Below, in pieces: positions 19,318-27,276 of a DNA stretch of 64,000 nucleotides. Each line of letters starts with the position of its first letter. The stretch's first letter is position 1. This DNA is from Pseudolabrys sp035718275 (lineage in GTDB: Bacteria; Pseudomonadota; Alphaproteobacteria; Rhizobiales; Xanthobacteraceae), in assembly GCA_035718275.1 (NCBI GenBank), contig DASTHI010000025.1, positions 124,001 to 188,000 on the forward strand, read 5' to 3'. The translations under genes and the position numbers were made by a program. The notes beneath the pieces are model-generated. The model saw only the letters and a program-made list of their open reading frames with translations. It was not told the DNA's origin and did no database searches.

Positions 19318-20688
19318 ATGGCCGCTGAAATTCTAATTGTCGATGACGAAGCCGACATCCGCGACCTGGTCGCCGGGATCCTGCAGGATGAGGGTTACAC
19401 CACGCGCACGGCGCGGAATAGTGATGAAGCGCTTGTGGCCATCACAACGCGACGGCCGAATCTGGTTTTTCTCGACATATGGCTTCAGGGCAGCAAGCTC
19501 GACGGGCTTCAGTTGCTGGAGGCCATAAAGCAGGAGCACGGGGAACTTGCGGTTGTGATGATCTCCGGGCACGGCAACATCGAAACGGCAGTCGCAGCGA
19601 TCAAGCTCGGCGCCTACGACTTCATTGAGAAGCCATTTAAGGCGGATCGGTTGGTATTGGTGGCCAATCGCGCTTTGGAAAATTCGCGCCTGAGAAGAGA
19701 AGTCAAGCAGCTCAAACAGCTCGCGCCGCTGCCGCCGACGCTGATCGGCCACTCAGCCGCGATCGGGCAATTGCGCCAGGCGATTGATCGCGTCGCCCCG
19801 ACAAATAGTCGCGTGCTGATCGTTGGTCCATCAGGAGCGGGAAAGGAGCTCGCCGCGCGGACCCTTCACCAACTGTCGGGACGCGCAAGCGGGCCTTTCG
19901 TAGTCATCAACGCAGCGGCGATAACGCCAGAGCGAATGGAAGTGGAACTGTTCGGCGTCGATCAATCCAATGGCTCCGAAGGTCGCAAGCCCGGCGCACT
20001 GGAGGATGCGCATGGCGGGACGTTGTTTGTAGACGATATTGCGGAGTTGCCCCGCGAAACGCAGAACAAGATTTTGCGCGTACTCGTCGATCAGACTTTT
20101 CAGCGGGTGGGAGGCAGTGCAAAGATCTCGGTGGATGTGCGTATCGTATCCTCGACGGCGCGCAATCTTGAGAATCTGATCGCCGATGGGAAGTTTCGCG
20201 AGGACCTGTACCATCGGCTTGCCGTGGTTCCGATACGTGTGCCGCCACTCTCGGAGCGGCGGGAGGATATCCCCGATCTCGTGGGGTATTTCATGGATCA
20301 GATTTCACAGGCGACCGGCTTGCCCAAGCGCCGTATCGGCGAAGACGCGATGGCAGTTTTGCAATCGCATAATTGGCCCGGCAATGTGCGGCAGTTGCGA
20401 AACAATATCGAGCGTTTGCTGATTCTAGCAGGTGGCGACCCGGACGCGGTGTTGAGCGCAAGCATGCTGCCACCGGACGTGGGATCGATGGTGCCCAGCA
20501 TGCCGAACGGAAACGGCGGAGAGCATCTCATGGGACTGCCGTTGCGGGATGCCCGCGAGGTGTTCGAACGTGAATATCTCGTCGCACAGATCAGCCGATT
20601 TGGCGGCAATATTTCACGAACAGCAGAATTCGTTGGCATGGAGCGCTCGGCGTTGCACCGCAAGCTCAAAGCTCTCGGAATTGATTGA
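19318..20688 (+). CDS. ntrX: Response regulator NtrX (AAA+ protein without GAFTGA loop)
   Basis: A 456-residue regulator with a receiver domain (Asp53 in NLVFLDIWLQG), an AAA+ domain and a Fis-type helix-turn-helix (GGNISRTAEFVGMERSALHR). Walker A reads GPSGAGKE. Where NtrC has GAFTGA, NtrX has ELFGVDQSNGSEGRKPGAL, so the sigma-54 contact loop is missing, and Walker B reads GGTLFVDDIAE. Alphaproteobacterial NtrX proteins share this loss and are thought to act on sigma-70 type promoters rather than with sigma-54. Start lies three bases after ntrY. Confidence 0.95.
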   Translation: MAAEILIVDDEADIRDLVAGILQDEGYTTRTARNSDEALVAITTRRPNLVFLDIWLQGSKLDGLQLLEAIKQEHGELAVVMISGHGNIETAVAAIKLGAYDFIEKPFKADRLVLVANRALENSRLRREVKQLKQLAPLPPTLIGHSAAIGQLRQAIDRVAPTNSRVLIVGPSGAGKELAARTLHQLSGRASGPFVVINAAAITPERMEVELFGVDQSNGSEGRKPGALEDAHGGTLFVDDIAELPRETQNKILRVLVDQTFQRVGGSAKISVDVRIVSSTARNLENLIADGKFREDLYHRLAVVPIRVPPLSERREDIPDLVGYFMDQISQATGLPKRRIGEDAMAVLQSHNWPGNVRQLRNNIERLLILAGGDPDAVLSASMLPPDVGSMVPSMPNGNGGEHLMGLPLRDAREVFEREYLVAQISRFGGNISRTAEFVGMERSALHRKLKALGID

Positions 20689-20692
20689 TCCC

Positions 20693-21556
20693 ATGTTCCG
20701 CGTCGCTTACGTCAACGGACGTTATGTGCCGCGCAATCACGCAGCGATTGCTGTCGAAGATCGCGGTTTTCAATTTGCCGATGGCGTGTACGAGGTTTGC
20801 GAGGTGAGGGGAGGCCGCCTTGTGGACGAAAGGCGGCACATGGCGCGTCTGGGCCGCTCTCTGAATGAATTGCGTATTCCCCGGCCCATGTCGCCGGCAG
20901 CTTTGTCAGTCGTTCTTCGTGAAACGGTGCGACGCAACCGCGTACGCGACGGCATTGTCTACCTTCAAGTTACGCGCGGGGTCGCGAGGCGCGATTTTCC
21001 CTTTCCACCTGAAGGCACTAAGCCCTCTCTGGTCGTGACGGCCCGGAACATCGATACCGAGCGCCTAGGAAAATTGGCCGTCGAAGGTATTGCCGTGGTC
21101 ACTGTGCCTGACATTCGATGGAAACGGGTGGATATCAAAACTGTTGCGCTGCTGCCCAATGTCCTGGCCAAGCAGATTGCAAGCGAGAAGGGTGCCCGGG
21201 AAGCCTGGCTTGTCGATGCTCAGGGATACGTCACCGAAGGCGCCTCCTCCAACGCCTGGATCGTAAGCCGTGAAGGCACGCTGATCACTCATCCTCTTGG
21301 TCACGACATCCTTTCGGGTGTTACTCGGTCCGTCGTGATCGACGCGATTAGAGCGCAGGGCATACTCTTTGAGGAGCGCAGTTTCACCGTCGAGGAGGCC
21401 TGCGGCGCCAGAGAGGCTTTCATAACCTCGGCAAGCCAGACCGTGCTTCCTGTTGTTACAATCAACGGTAGGCCGGTTGGCAACGGCTCTCCCGGGCTGA
21501 TCGCAACGAAGTTGCGGCAGGATTACCATCGTTACGCGGAACTCAGTCCCGAATAG
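20693..21556 (+). CDS. dat: D-amino-acid aminotransferase-type class IV transaminase
   Basis: A 287-residue fold-type IV PLP enzyme. The N-terminus YVNGRYVPRNHAAIAVEDRG and FQFADGVYEV are typical, the PLP lysine is in DIKTVALLPNVLAKQIAS, and VTEGASSNAWIVSREGTLIT binds the cofactor phosphate. The pattern is closest to D-alanine aminotransferase, which makes D-Glu/D-Ala, though branched-chain or aminodeoxychorismate-type activity cannot be excluded by reading. It begins 4 bases after ntrX, as in other Hyphomicrobiales, and is followed by about 250 bases before hfq. Confidence 0.85.
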   Translation: MFRVAYVNGRYVPRNHAAIAVEDRGFQFADGVYEVCEVRGGRLVDERRHMARLGRSLNELRIPRPMSPAALSVVLRETVRRNRVRDGIVYLQVTRGVARRDFPFPPEGTKPSLVVTARNIDTERLGKLAVEGIAVVTVPDIRWKRVDIKTVALLPNVLAKQIASEKGAREAWLVDAQGYVTEGASSNAWIVSREGTLITHPLGHDILSGVTRSVVIDAIRAQGILFEERSFTVEEACGAREAFITSASQTVLPVVTINGRPVGNGSPGLIATKLRQDYHRYAELSPE

Positions 21557-21804
21557 CCTGTTTTTCAGCGGCAGGAGGTTTGGCCAAGCGACTGTTGAGG
21601 CATAGAAAAACGTGGCATTTCAAAGCCTTGATTGCAACCAAGTGAAGTTGTGCTTGCGCCGGAACAGTTGCTGCAATCTAATAGCGTTTCCCGGGCCATC
21701 TTTGCGTGGGGCAAAGGGGCGCATGCCGATCCGCTGGGATGCGGAAGGACCTGGGCAAAGAAGGTCTCGCGCGGCAGACGCGAGCAAAAAATGGAAAAAC
21801 GGCC

Positions 21805-22068
21805 ATGGCAGCCGAGCGAACACAAAATCTTCAAGACACATTTCTCAATCATGTTCGAAAAAGCAAAATACCTCTCACCATCTTCCTGGTGAACGGAGTC
21901 AAGCTGCAGGGCGTGGTGACCTGGTTCGATAATTTCTGCGTGTTGCTGCGACGGGATGGGCACTCGCAACTCGTCTACAAGCATGCAATCTCGACGATCA
22001 TGCCAGGCCATCCGATCCAGCTGTTCGAAGGAGCCGACGAGCCACCGTCGGCTGGAGAAAAGGTCTGA
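21805..22068 (+). CDS. hfq: RNA chaperone Hfq
   Basis: An 87-residue Sm-like protein that forms a hexameric ring and pairs small RNAs with mRNAs. Sm1 and Sm2 are clear: NLQDTFLNHVRKSKIPLTIF, VNGVKLQGVVTWFDNFCVLL and the YKHAISTI signature (LVYKHAISTIMPGHPIQL). A short acidic tail follows (GADEPPSAGEKV). The ATG at 21805 gives the family N-terminus; the frame is open about 100 bases further upstream without any family match. hflX begins directly after the stop. Confidence 0.97.
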   Translation: MAAERTQNLQDTFLNHVRKSKIPLTIFLVNGVKLQGVVTWFDNFCVLLRRDGHSQLVYKHAISTIMPGHPIQLFEGADEPPSAGEKV

Positions 22069-23430
22069 TTGGAAGTCCGTCGAGATCACCGTGATGACCG
22101 GTTGGGCTCGACTGGCTCGAGGCCTGAGACCGGCCGTGCGATCGTCATTGAACCGTGGATCAAGGCTTCTTCACGTGGGGCCGTGTCCAGCGGGCAAAGC
22201 GGCGCGCGGACTCCTGAGGCGCGCCTAGAGGAGGCCACCGGGCTTGCGCGCGCCATCGATCTCAACATCGTCCAGGCTGGTCTGGTCGGACTGAATGAGA
22301 TCCAGCCAGCTACCTATCTGGGCAAAGGCAAGGTCGATGAAATTGCCGGCGTGGCGAAAAGTCTTTCGGCGTCCGTTATTGTGATGGATTGCCCGATTTC
22401 TCCGGTTCAGCAGAGAAATCTGGAGAAGGCCTGGAACACGAAAGTCATTGATCGGACGGGCTTGATTCTGGAAATTTTCGGACGGCGTGCTCGTACTAGG
22501 GAAGGGGCTTTGCAGGTCGAGCTTGCACATTTGACTTACCAGAAGAGCAGACTTGTGCGCTCCTGGACCCATCTCGAGCGCCAACGTGGTGGATTTGGCT
22601 TTCTCGGAGGTCCCGGAGAAACGCAGATCGAGGTCGACAAACGTGTGATCGAGGAGCGTATCTCGCGTATCGAATCCGAGCTCGAAAAGGTTAAGCGGAC
22701 ACGCAAGCTACATCGTGACAGCCGAAAGAGGGTGCCCTATCCGATCGTCGCCCTGGTCGGCTACACGAACGCTGGAAAATCCACCTTGTTCAACAGAATG
22801 ACGGCGGCACGCGTGCTCTCGGCTGACATGCTGTTTGCAACGCTTGATCCGACCCTGCGGGCCGTTGAGTTGCCTCGCGGCACGCGAGTAATCCTTTCCG
22901 ACACGGTTGGATTTATCTCGGATCTCCCAACGATGCTAGTTGCGGCGTTTCGTGCCACGCTGGAGGAGGTCATTGAAGCCGACGTCATATTGCATGTTCG
23001 CGATGTCTCGCACGCCGATTCCGATGCACAACGGCACGACGTCGAACGCGTGCTGCACGAACTTGAAATAGATGCTACCGACCGACGTCTGATCGAAGTG
23101 TGGAACAAGATCGATCTGCTTGACGAGCAGGGCCGTGCCCAACTGCTCAACCTCGCTCGTCGTCGGAGCGCGGCGTTAGAGGCGATACCGGCGTCGGCCA
23201 TGACGGGAGAGGGAATTGCCAGCATTCTGGAGGCCGTCGAAAGGCGCTTGGGCGAAAATCGTGAAACAGTTCAGGTACGCATAGATCCATCAGATGGTGC
23301 CGGCCTCAGTTGGCTCTACCGCCACTCGCAAGTGCTGAGCAAGGACCTGCAAGAGGATGGTCAACTTGCAGTGACCGTTTGTGCCGACCGCGACAACGCG
23401 GCGCGAGTGCGGGCAAAATTTGGGTTCTGA
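22069..23430 (+). CDS. hflX: GTPase HflX (ribosome-associated)
   Basis: A 453-residue GTPase that splits or rescues 70S ribosomes under stress in other bacteria. The N-terminal HflX domain has YLGKGKVDEIAGV and DRTGLILEIFGRRARTREG, a coiled linker follows (RIESELEKVKRTRKLHR), then the G domain with G1 GYTNAGKSTLFNRMT near residue 231, DTVGFISDLPTML and NKIDLLDE. The proposed start is the TTG abutting the hfq stop; no better ATG is found before the conserved domain. The hfq-hflX pair is conserved widely. Confidence 0.93.
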   Translation: MEVRRDHRDDRLGSTGSRPETGRAIVIEPWIKASSRGAVSSGQSGARTPEARLEEATGLARAIDLNIVQAGLVGLNEIQPATYLGKGKVDEIAGVAKSLSASVIVMDCPISPVQQRNLEKAWNTKVIDRTGLILEIFGRRARTREGALQVELAHLTYQKSRLVRSWTHLERQRGGFGFLGGPGETQIEVDKRVIEERISRIESELEKVKRTRKLHRDSRKRVPYPIVALVGYTNAGKSTLFNRMTAARVLSADMLFATLDPTLRAVELPRGTRVILSDTVGFISDLPTMLVAAFRATLEEVIEADVILHVRDVSHADSDAQRHDVERVLHELEIDATDRRLIEVWNKIDLLDEQGRAQLLNLARRRSAALEAIPASAMTGEGIASILEAVERRLGENRETVQVRIDPSDGAGLSWLYRHSQVLSKDLQEDGQLAVTVCADRDNAARVRAKFGF

Positions 23431-23432
23431 AT

Positions 23433-24227
23433 TTACTTTTCGGTCGTCTTCGCCTGCTCCCATAGTCTATCCATTTCAGCCAAGCTGGCCCCCGACAATG
23501 TTTTTCCCTGGGCTGCCAATGCGCGTTCGATTTCCGCAAAACGTCTTTCGAATTTGACATTGGTGTCGCGCAGCACACCTTCGGGATCCGCCCGCATATG
23601 ACGCGCGAGGTTGACCACAGCGAAGAGGAGATCGCCGATTTCTTCTGCGACCCGCTCCTTGTTTTGCTTTTCGAGTTCAGCGTCGATCTCGTCCGCTTCC
23701 TCCCGTATCTTGGCGAGAACGACGCGTGCATCATTCCAGTCAAATCCGACGCGGCTGGCACTCTCTTGCAGTTTCAGCGCGCGGGTTAACGCGGGTAGGG
23801 CAACTGGTACCTCTGAGAGGATGCCACCGGGAGCTTTGCCCTGCTCCGCCTTCTCCTGTGCCTTGATGCGCGCCCAAAGGCCTTCAACGGCTTCCGCGGT
23901 TTTGCCCTCGGCATCGGCGAATACGTGCGGATGCCGCCTGACAAGCTTGCTGGTGATGGCTTCCACAACGTCGCCGAAATCGAAGGCATCGGTTTCCTCC
24001 GCCATGCGGGCATGGAAGACGACCTGAAGCAGCAGGTCGCCAAGCTCCTCCTTGAGGGAGGTGAGATCCCGGCGAGCGATCGCATCCGCTACTTCGTAAG
24101 CTTCCTCGATCGTATATGGCGCGACGCTCGAAAAATTTTGATCGAGATCCCACGGGCATCCGCTCCCCGGCGTACGCAGGGCCGCCATGATTTCTAGAAG
24201 GCGAGATATGTCCCGGGACGGTTTCAC
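23433..24227 (-). CDS. mazG: Nucleoside triphosphate pyrophosphohydrolase MazG
   Basis: A 264-residue two-domain MazG, the length of the E. coli enzyme, which hydrolyses NTPs to NMP and pyrophosphate. The first all-alpha domain shows TIEEAYEVADAI and LKEELGDLLLQVVFHA; the second shows EEADEIDAEL and RVAEEIGDLLFAVVNLARH. Both have the ExxE-12-ExxD metal pattern. The frame is open up to a TTG at 24269; I place the start at the GTG at 24227 because it gives the family N-terminus (KPSRDISRLLEIMAALR). It is convergent with hflX, two bases apart. Confidence 0.92.
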   Translation of the reverse strand: MKPSRDISRLLEIMAALRTPGSGCPWDLDQNFSSVAPYTIEEAYEVADAIARRDLTSLKEELGDLLLQVVFHARMAEETDAFDFGDVVEAITSKLVRRHPHVFADAEGKTAEAVEGLWARIKAQEKAEQGKAPGGILSEVPVALPALTRALKLQESASRVGFDWNDARVVLAKIREEADEIDAELEKQNKERVAEEIGDLLFAVVNLARHMRADPEGVLRDTNVKFERRFAEIERALAAQGKTLSGASLAEMDRLWEQAKTTEK

Positions 24228-24445
24228 AGCGCTTGCTTCATCACGTGATGACTTCGTCACGACCGGCAAACCCTTTGGTTCCGCCCGCGTCGTCCCCGAT
24301 TCGCATAAGACATATTATGGAACATGCGCGAGTATGCCCGGAAATACTGGACTTCAGCGCATGCTCTTTGCAAATTGTGCAAGTTGGTCACCCCCGTAGC
24401 GTGTCCTTCTCTTTGGCGAAGTCCCTGGGTCGAATGGAATCGCTC

Positions 24446-25243
24446 TCAGGTCGTGATCGTCATGCCGTCGTAGGCAGGCTCGACGCCCGGAGGCAACTCG
24501 GCGCGGAGACACCCATAATCCATGTCTGTGTGCAGGTTAGTCAGGATGGCGCGTTTGGGCTTGACCCGCGCGATCCAATACAGTGCTTCCTCGAGATTGA
24601 AATGACTCGGATGCGGCGCCTTGCGCAACGCGTCCACGATCCAGACCTCGATCCCGGCCAACGCTTCAAGGCTTTCTGAAGGAAGGTTCTTGATGTCGGC
24701 GGAGTAGGCGACCCTCCCGAAGCGAAAGCCGAGCGAAGGAATATCGCCGTGCCCCTGGAGCACTGGAAGCACCTCAATTGGTCCGCCCTGCCCCTCGATG
24801 GTTATGGCGTTCCCTGCCACAAGGCGCTTTTCGGAGGCGATCGGGGGATATCCGCTGCCGGGAGGCGTCATGAAGCAATATCCAAAGCGAGCGTGCATTG
24901 CGCGCGAGGTAGGCTCATCTAGGTACACGTCGACGCGGCGTCGCTTGTGGACGAACAATGGCCTCAGATCATCGATCCCATGGGTGTGGTCCGCGTGCTC
25001 ATGGGTGATCAGCACGCCGTCCAGCCAATCCACTTGGGCGTCCAACAACTGCATTCGCAAATCTGGTGAGCAGTCCACGAGCACTCGCGTCCGGTGCCCG
25101 CGCGAGTTTTTGAGCTCGATCAATAGTGAACATCGGCGCCGCCGGTTCTTCGGATTGTTCGGATCGCAGGAACCCCAACCAAGCGCGACACGCGGAACGC
25201 CCATGGACGAGCCGCAGCCCAGGATGGTGAACGTCAAACTCAT
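24446..25243 (-). CDS. MBL-fold metallohydrolase (PhnP-like)
   Basis: A 265-residue metallo-beta-lactamase-fold protein. The N-terminus TILGCGSSMGVPRVALGW and the metal motif HxHxDH (THEHADHTHGIDDLRPL) are clear; further ligands are likely His in VLQGHGDIPSLGF, Asp in VAYSADIKN and His in NLHTDMDYG. This type is near PhnP cyclic phosphodiesterases and tRNase Z-like enzymes. In Hyphomicrobiales it usually follows tatD, as here, with a four-base overlap; its substrate is unknown in this setting. Confidence 0.87.
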   Translation of the reverse strand: MSLTFTILGCGSSMGVPRVALGWGSCDPNNPKNRRRRCSLLIELKNSRGHRTRVLVDCSPDLRMQLLDAQVDWLDGVLITHEHADHTHGIDDLRPLFVHKRRRVDVYLDEPTSRAMHARFGYCFMTPPGSGYPPIASEKRLVAGNAITIEGQGGPIEVLPVLQGHGDIPSLGFRFGRVAYSADIKNLPSESLEALAGIEVWIVDALRKAPHPSHFNLEEALYWIARVKPKRAILTNLHTDMDYGCLRAELPPGVEPAYDGMTITT

Positions 25244-26034
25244 GCGGCGTCAGCCAGCTGCCGCGGAACCTTCCAGAAGAGGGTAAAGAAGTTTTCGGTC
25301 GTCCGGCGAGCGATCTCGTCGGTCGACACGCCAAGCGTCTGTGCCAAAACTTTGGCCGTTTCCACTACATAGGCGGGCTCGTTGCGTTCGCCGCGGAATG
25401 GAAGCGGCGCCAGATAGGGGGCGTCGGTCTCGAGCATGATGCGATCGGCCGGCAATAATCGCGCTATCTCGCGAAGTTCGTCGGACCGCTTGAAGGTAAG
25501 AATTCCGGTGAAGGAGACATGCAGTCCCAATTCGATGGCTACGAATGCGAGTTCGCGGCTGCCGGTGAAGCAGTGAAGGATGGCGGGGAAGGCGCCCTTC
25601 CCGTTTTCCTCGGTCAGAATCCGCATCATGTCTTGATCGCATTCGCGCGAGTGGATCACGAGCGGCAGGCGCGTTTGTCGCGCTGCCGCGATGTGCTCGC
25701 GGAAGCTGGCGATCTGAACGTCCCGCGGACTCGTGTTGCGATAATAGTCGAGCCCGGCCTCTCCCAGAGCCACGACTTTCGGATGTTGAGTCAGCGCGAC
25801 AAGGGTGTCGACCCCGACGTCCATCTCCTCATGCGCGTGGTTGGGATGGGTGCCCACCGAACAGAATACGTCGGGGAATCTTTCCGCAATTGCGAGGACT
25901 TGTGCGTGTTTTTTCACCCGGGTTGAAATCGTGACCATCCGGCCGATGCCAACCGCACGCGCGCGCTCGACAACAGCATCAAGCTCCGACGCAAAATCTG
26001 GAAAATCGAGATGGCAATGGCTGTCCACCAGCAT
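25240..26034 (-). CDS. tatD: TatD-family metal-dependent hydrolase
   Basis: A 264-residue amidohydrolase-type metal nuclease. It has VDSHCHLDFPDF at the N-terminus (metal HxH), CSVGTHPNHA, GEAGLDYYRN, LVIHSREC, LHCFTGSRELA and LETDAPYLAP near the end. TatD proteins act as 3'-5' DNases or in quality control, not in Tat export despite the name. The ATG at 26034 gives the exact family N-terminus; the same frame stays open for 65 more codons with no family match. It overlaps the MBL gene by four bases. Confidence 0.93.
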   Translation of the reverse strand: MLVDSHCHLDFPDFASELDAVVERARAVGIGRMVTISTRVKKHAQVLAIAERFPDVFCSVGTHPNHAHEEMDVGVDTLVALTQHPKVVALGEAGLDYYRNTSPRDVQIASFREHIAAARQTRLPLVIHSRECDQDMMRILTEENGKGAFPAILHCFTGSRELAFVAIELGLHVSFTGILTFKRSDELREIARLLPADRIMLETDAPYLAPLPFRGERNEPAYVVETAKVLAQTLGVSTDEIARRTTENFFTLFWKVPRQLADAA

Positions 26035-26873
26035 AACGGATAGCCGGAAGTCCTTTCCTGACACGCTCGGAAACGCCGTGCCACATCTGGGCTCTTTGGG
26101 CCGGAGCCTGACGGGGCCACAACAGCCGCCGGTCCCTGCCCCGGACCAAATAACGGCCGACCGGCACCGGGGCAAGCCATCTCGCAGCCAGATGGTCACC
26201 GTCTGTTCCTGTGCGTTGACACAAATCAATGATTCCGAGTCCGGGTTGCCAGTTTGTCCGGGGAAAACGTCACCCCCAGTGCAGGCTGGGTCGGTAGCTT
26301 GGCGTCAACCGAAGCGCGCGGGAGAAACCCTGCAGGGCAGCGCGCTGTTTCACGTTGTCTTCGCTCTGTGTGACGGGATGATGGGCAATTCGGCGACACG
26401 TGCCGAGTTGATCAGTCATCGACTTCCTAATGTTGGCTGACGCTTTCACGTCGTCGTGGGATCGGCCGGCGTCCTCGCGTTCCAGACAAGATGCTCTTCA
26501 CGAGTTCGTCGGCCAAGGAGAGCTCCGCGTCTATCCCAGGTGTCTTGAAGTAGACGACGACAGCAAGTTCCTGTTCGCGCAGCCAGGCAGGTTGGAACAC
26601 GTGAACAGATGCTCTTCCTGCGAAGCGGACGACGTGATGGCCAGCCCACGGAACGCAATAAGTCGCTGTTTAACCCTTCTCTCATTGACTCTTGGCAATC
26701 CCAAGAGCTTCGTCGTCTTGGGTCGTTCGAACCTGCGCCGCAGAACGTCATATTCGTCGCGCGTCATCACAGCGCATGCTCCAATATGCATATTGGTCAA
26801 CCGATCACGCGAAATCTGATAACCTTGAGGGTACAAATTTTCGCGGTGAGAGCACATGTGGTGGTGAGAGCAT
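26035..26873. other. Gene-poor stretch between tatD and a small membrane protein
   Basis: No gene is supported here. On the minus strand, 26427-26672 is an 80-codon open stretch with plausible coding composition (AVVVYFKTPGIDAEL, SLADELVKSIL) and no start codon. Just upstream, in another frame, lies MTRDEYDVLRRRFERPK. These may be remnants of one decayed gene, but I recognise neither. Immediately before the next gene, GGTGAGAGCA occurs twice, at 26845 and 26863. Confidence 0.3.
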
Positions 26874-27161
26874 ATGGCGGATGAACGAGTAGAACCCGAG
26901 ATCATCCCACCTGAAAAGAGCCAACGCGGCGAGCAGCGAACGCGGGTATTCATCGATGGCCGCGGCACCGAGCGCATTTACATAGCGCAGCCGGGCTCAG
27001 TCGGCAGCATCTTGGTGGTCTTGATTACGGGCCTTCTGCTGGCCGCGTTCTTTGTATTGCTGCTGAGTACAATGCTCATCTGGCTACCGGTGCTGATCCT
27101 CATAGGCACCGCCGTGCTCGTCATTGGAATGGTGCGCGCGTTTTTACGCGGCGGCCGCTGA
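26874..27161 (+). CDS. Small two-helix membrane protein, unknown function
   Basis: A 95-residue protein not recognised by name. A charged N-terminal part (EPEIIPPEKSQRGEQRTRVF) is followed by two adjoining hydrophobic helices at about residues 42-65 and 67-87 (SILVVLITGLLLAAFFVLLL, IWLPVLILIGTAVLVIGMV) and a basic end (RAFLRGGR). The ribosome site is within the second GGTGAGAGCA repeat just upstream. Proteins of this shape are common beside metG/tatD in this bacterial group. Confidence 0.65.
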   Translation: MADERVEPEIIPPEKSQRGEQRTRVFIDGRGTERIYIAQPGSVGSILVVLITGLLLAAFFVLLLSTMLIWLPVLILIGTAVLVIGMVRAFLRGGR

Positions 27162-27276
27162 CCTCAGTTAAATCGACGCTTACTGCGCCAAACAAGTTAT
27201 TGGGCGGCTCGGAGGAAACGCGGCACAATGGCGTGATCCACCGTGCAAAACAATTTTCGTAAGATCTCCACCAGCA

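Noticed and set aside
26035..26229. In-frame upstream extension of tatD
   Set aside because: Open frame but no family similarity; TatD proteins begin at the VDSHCHLDF region.
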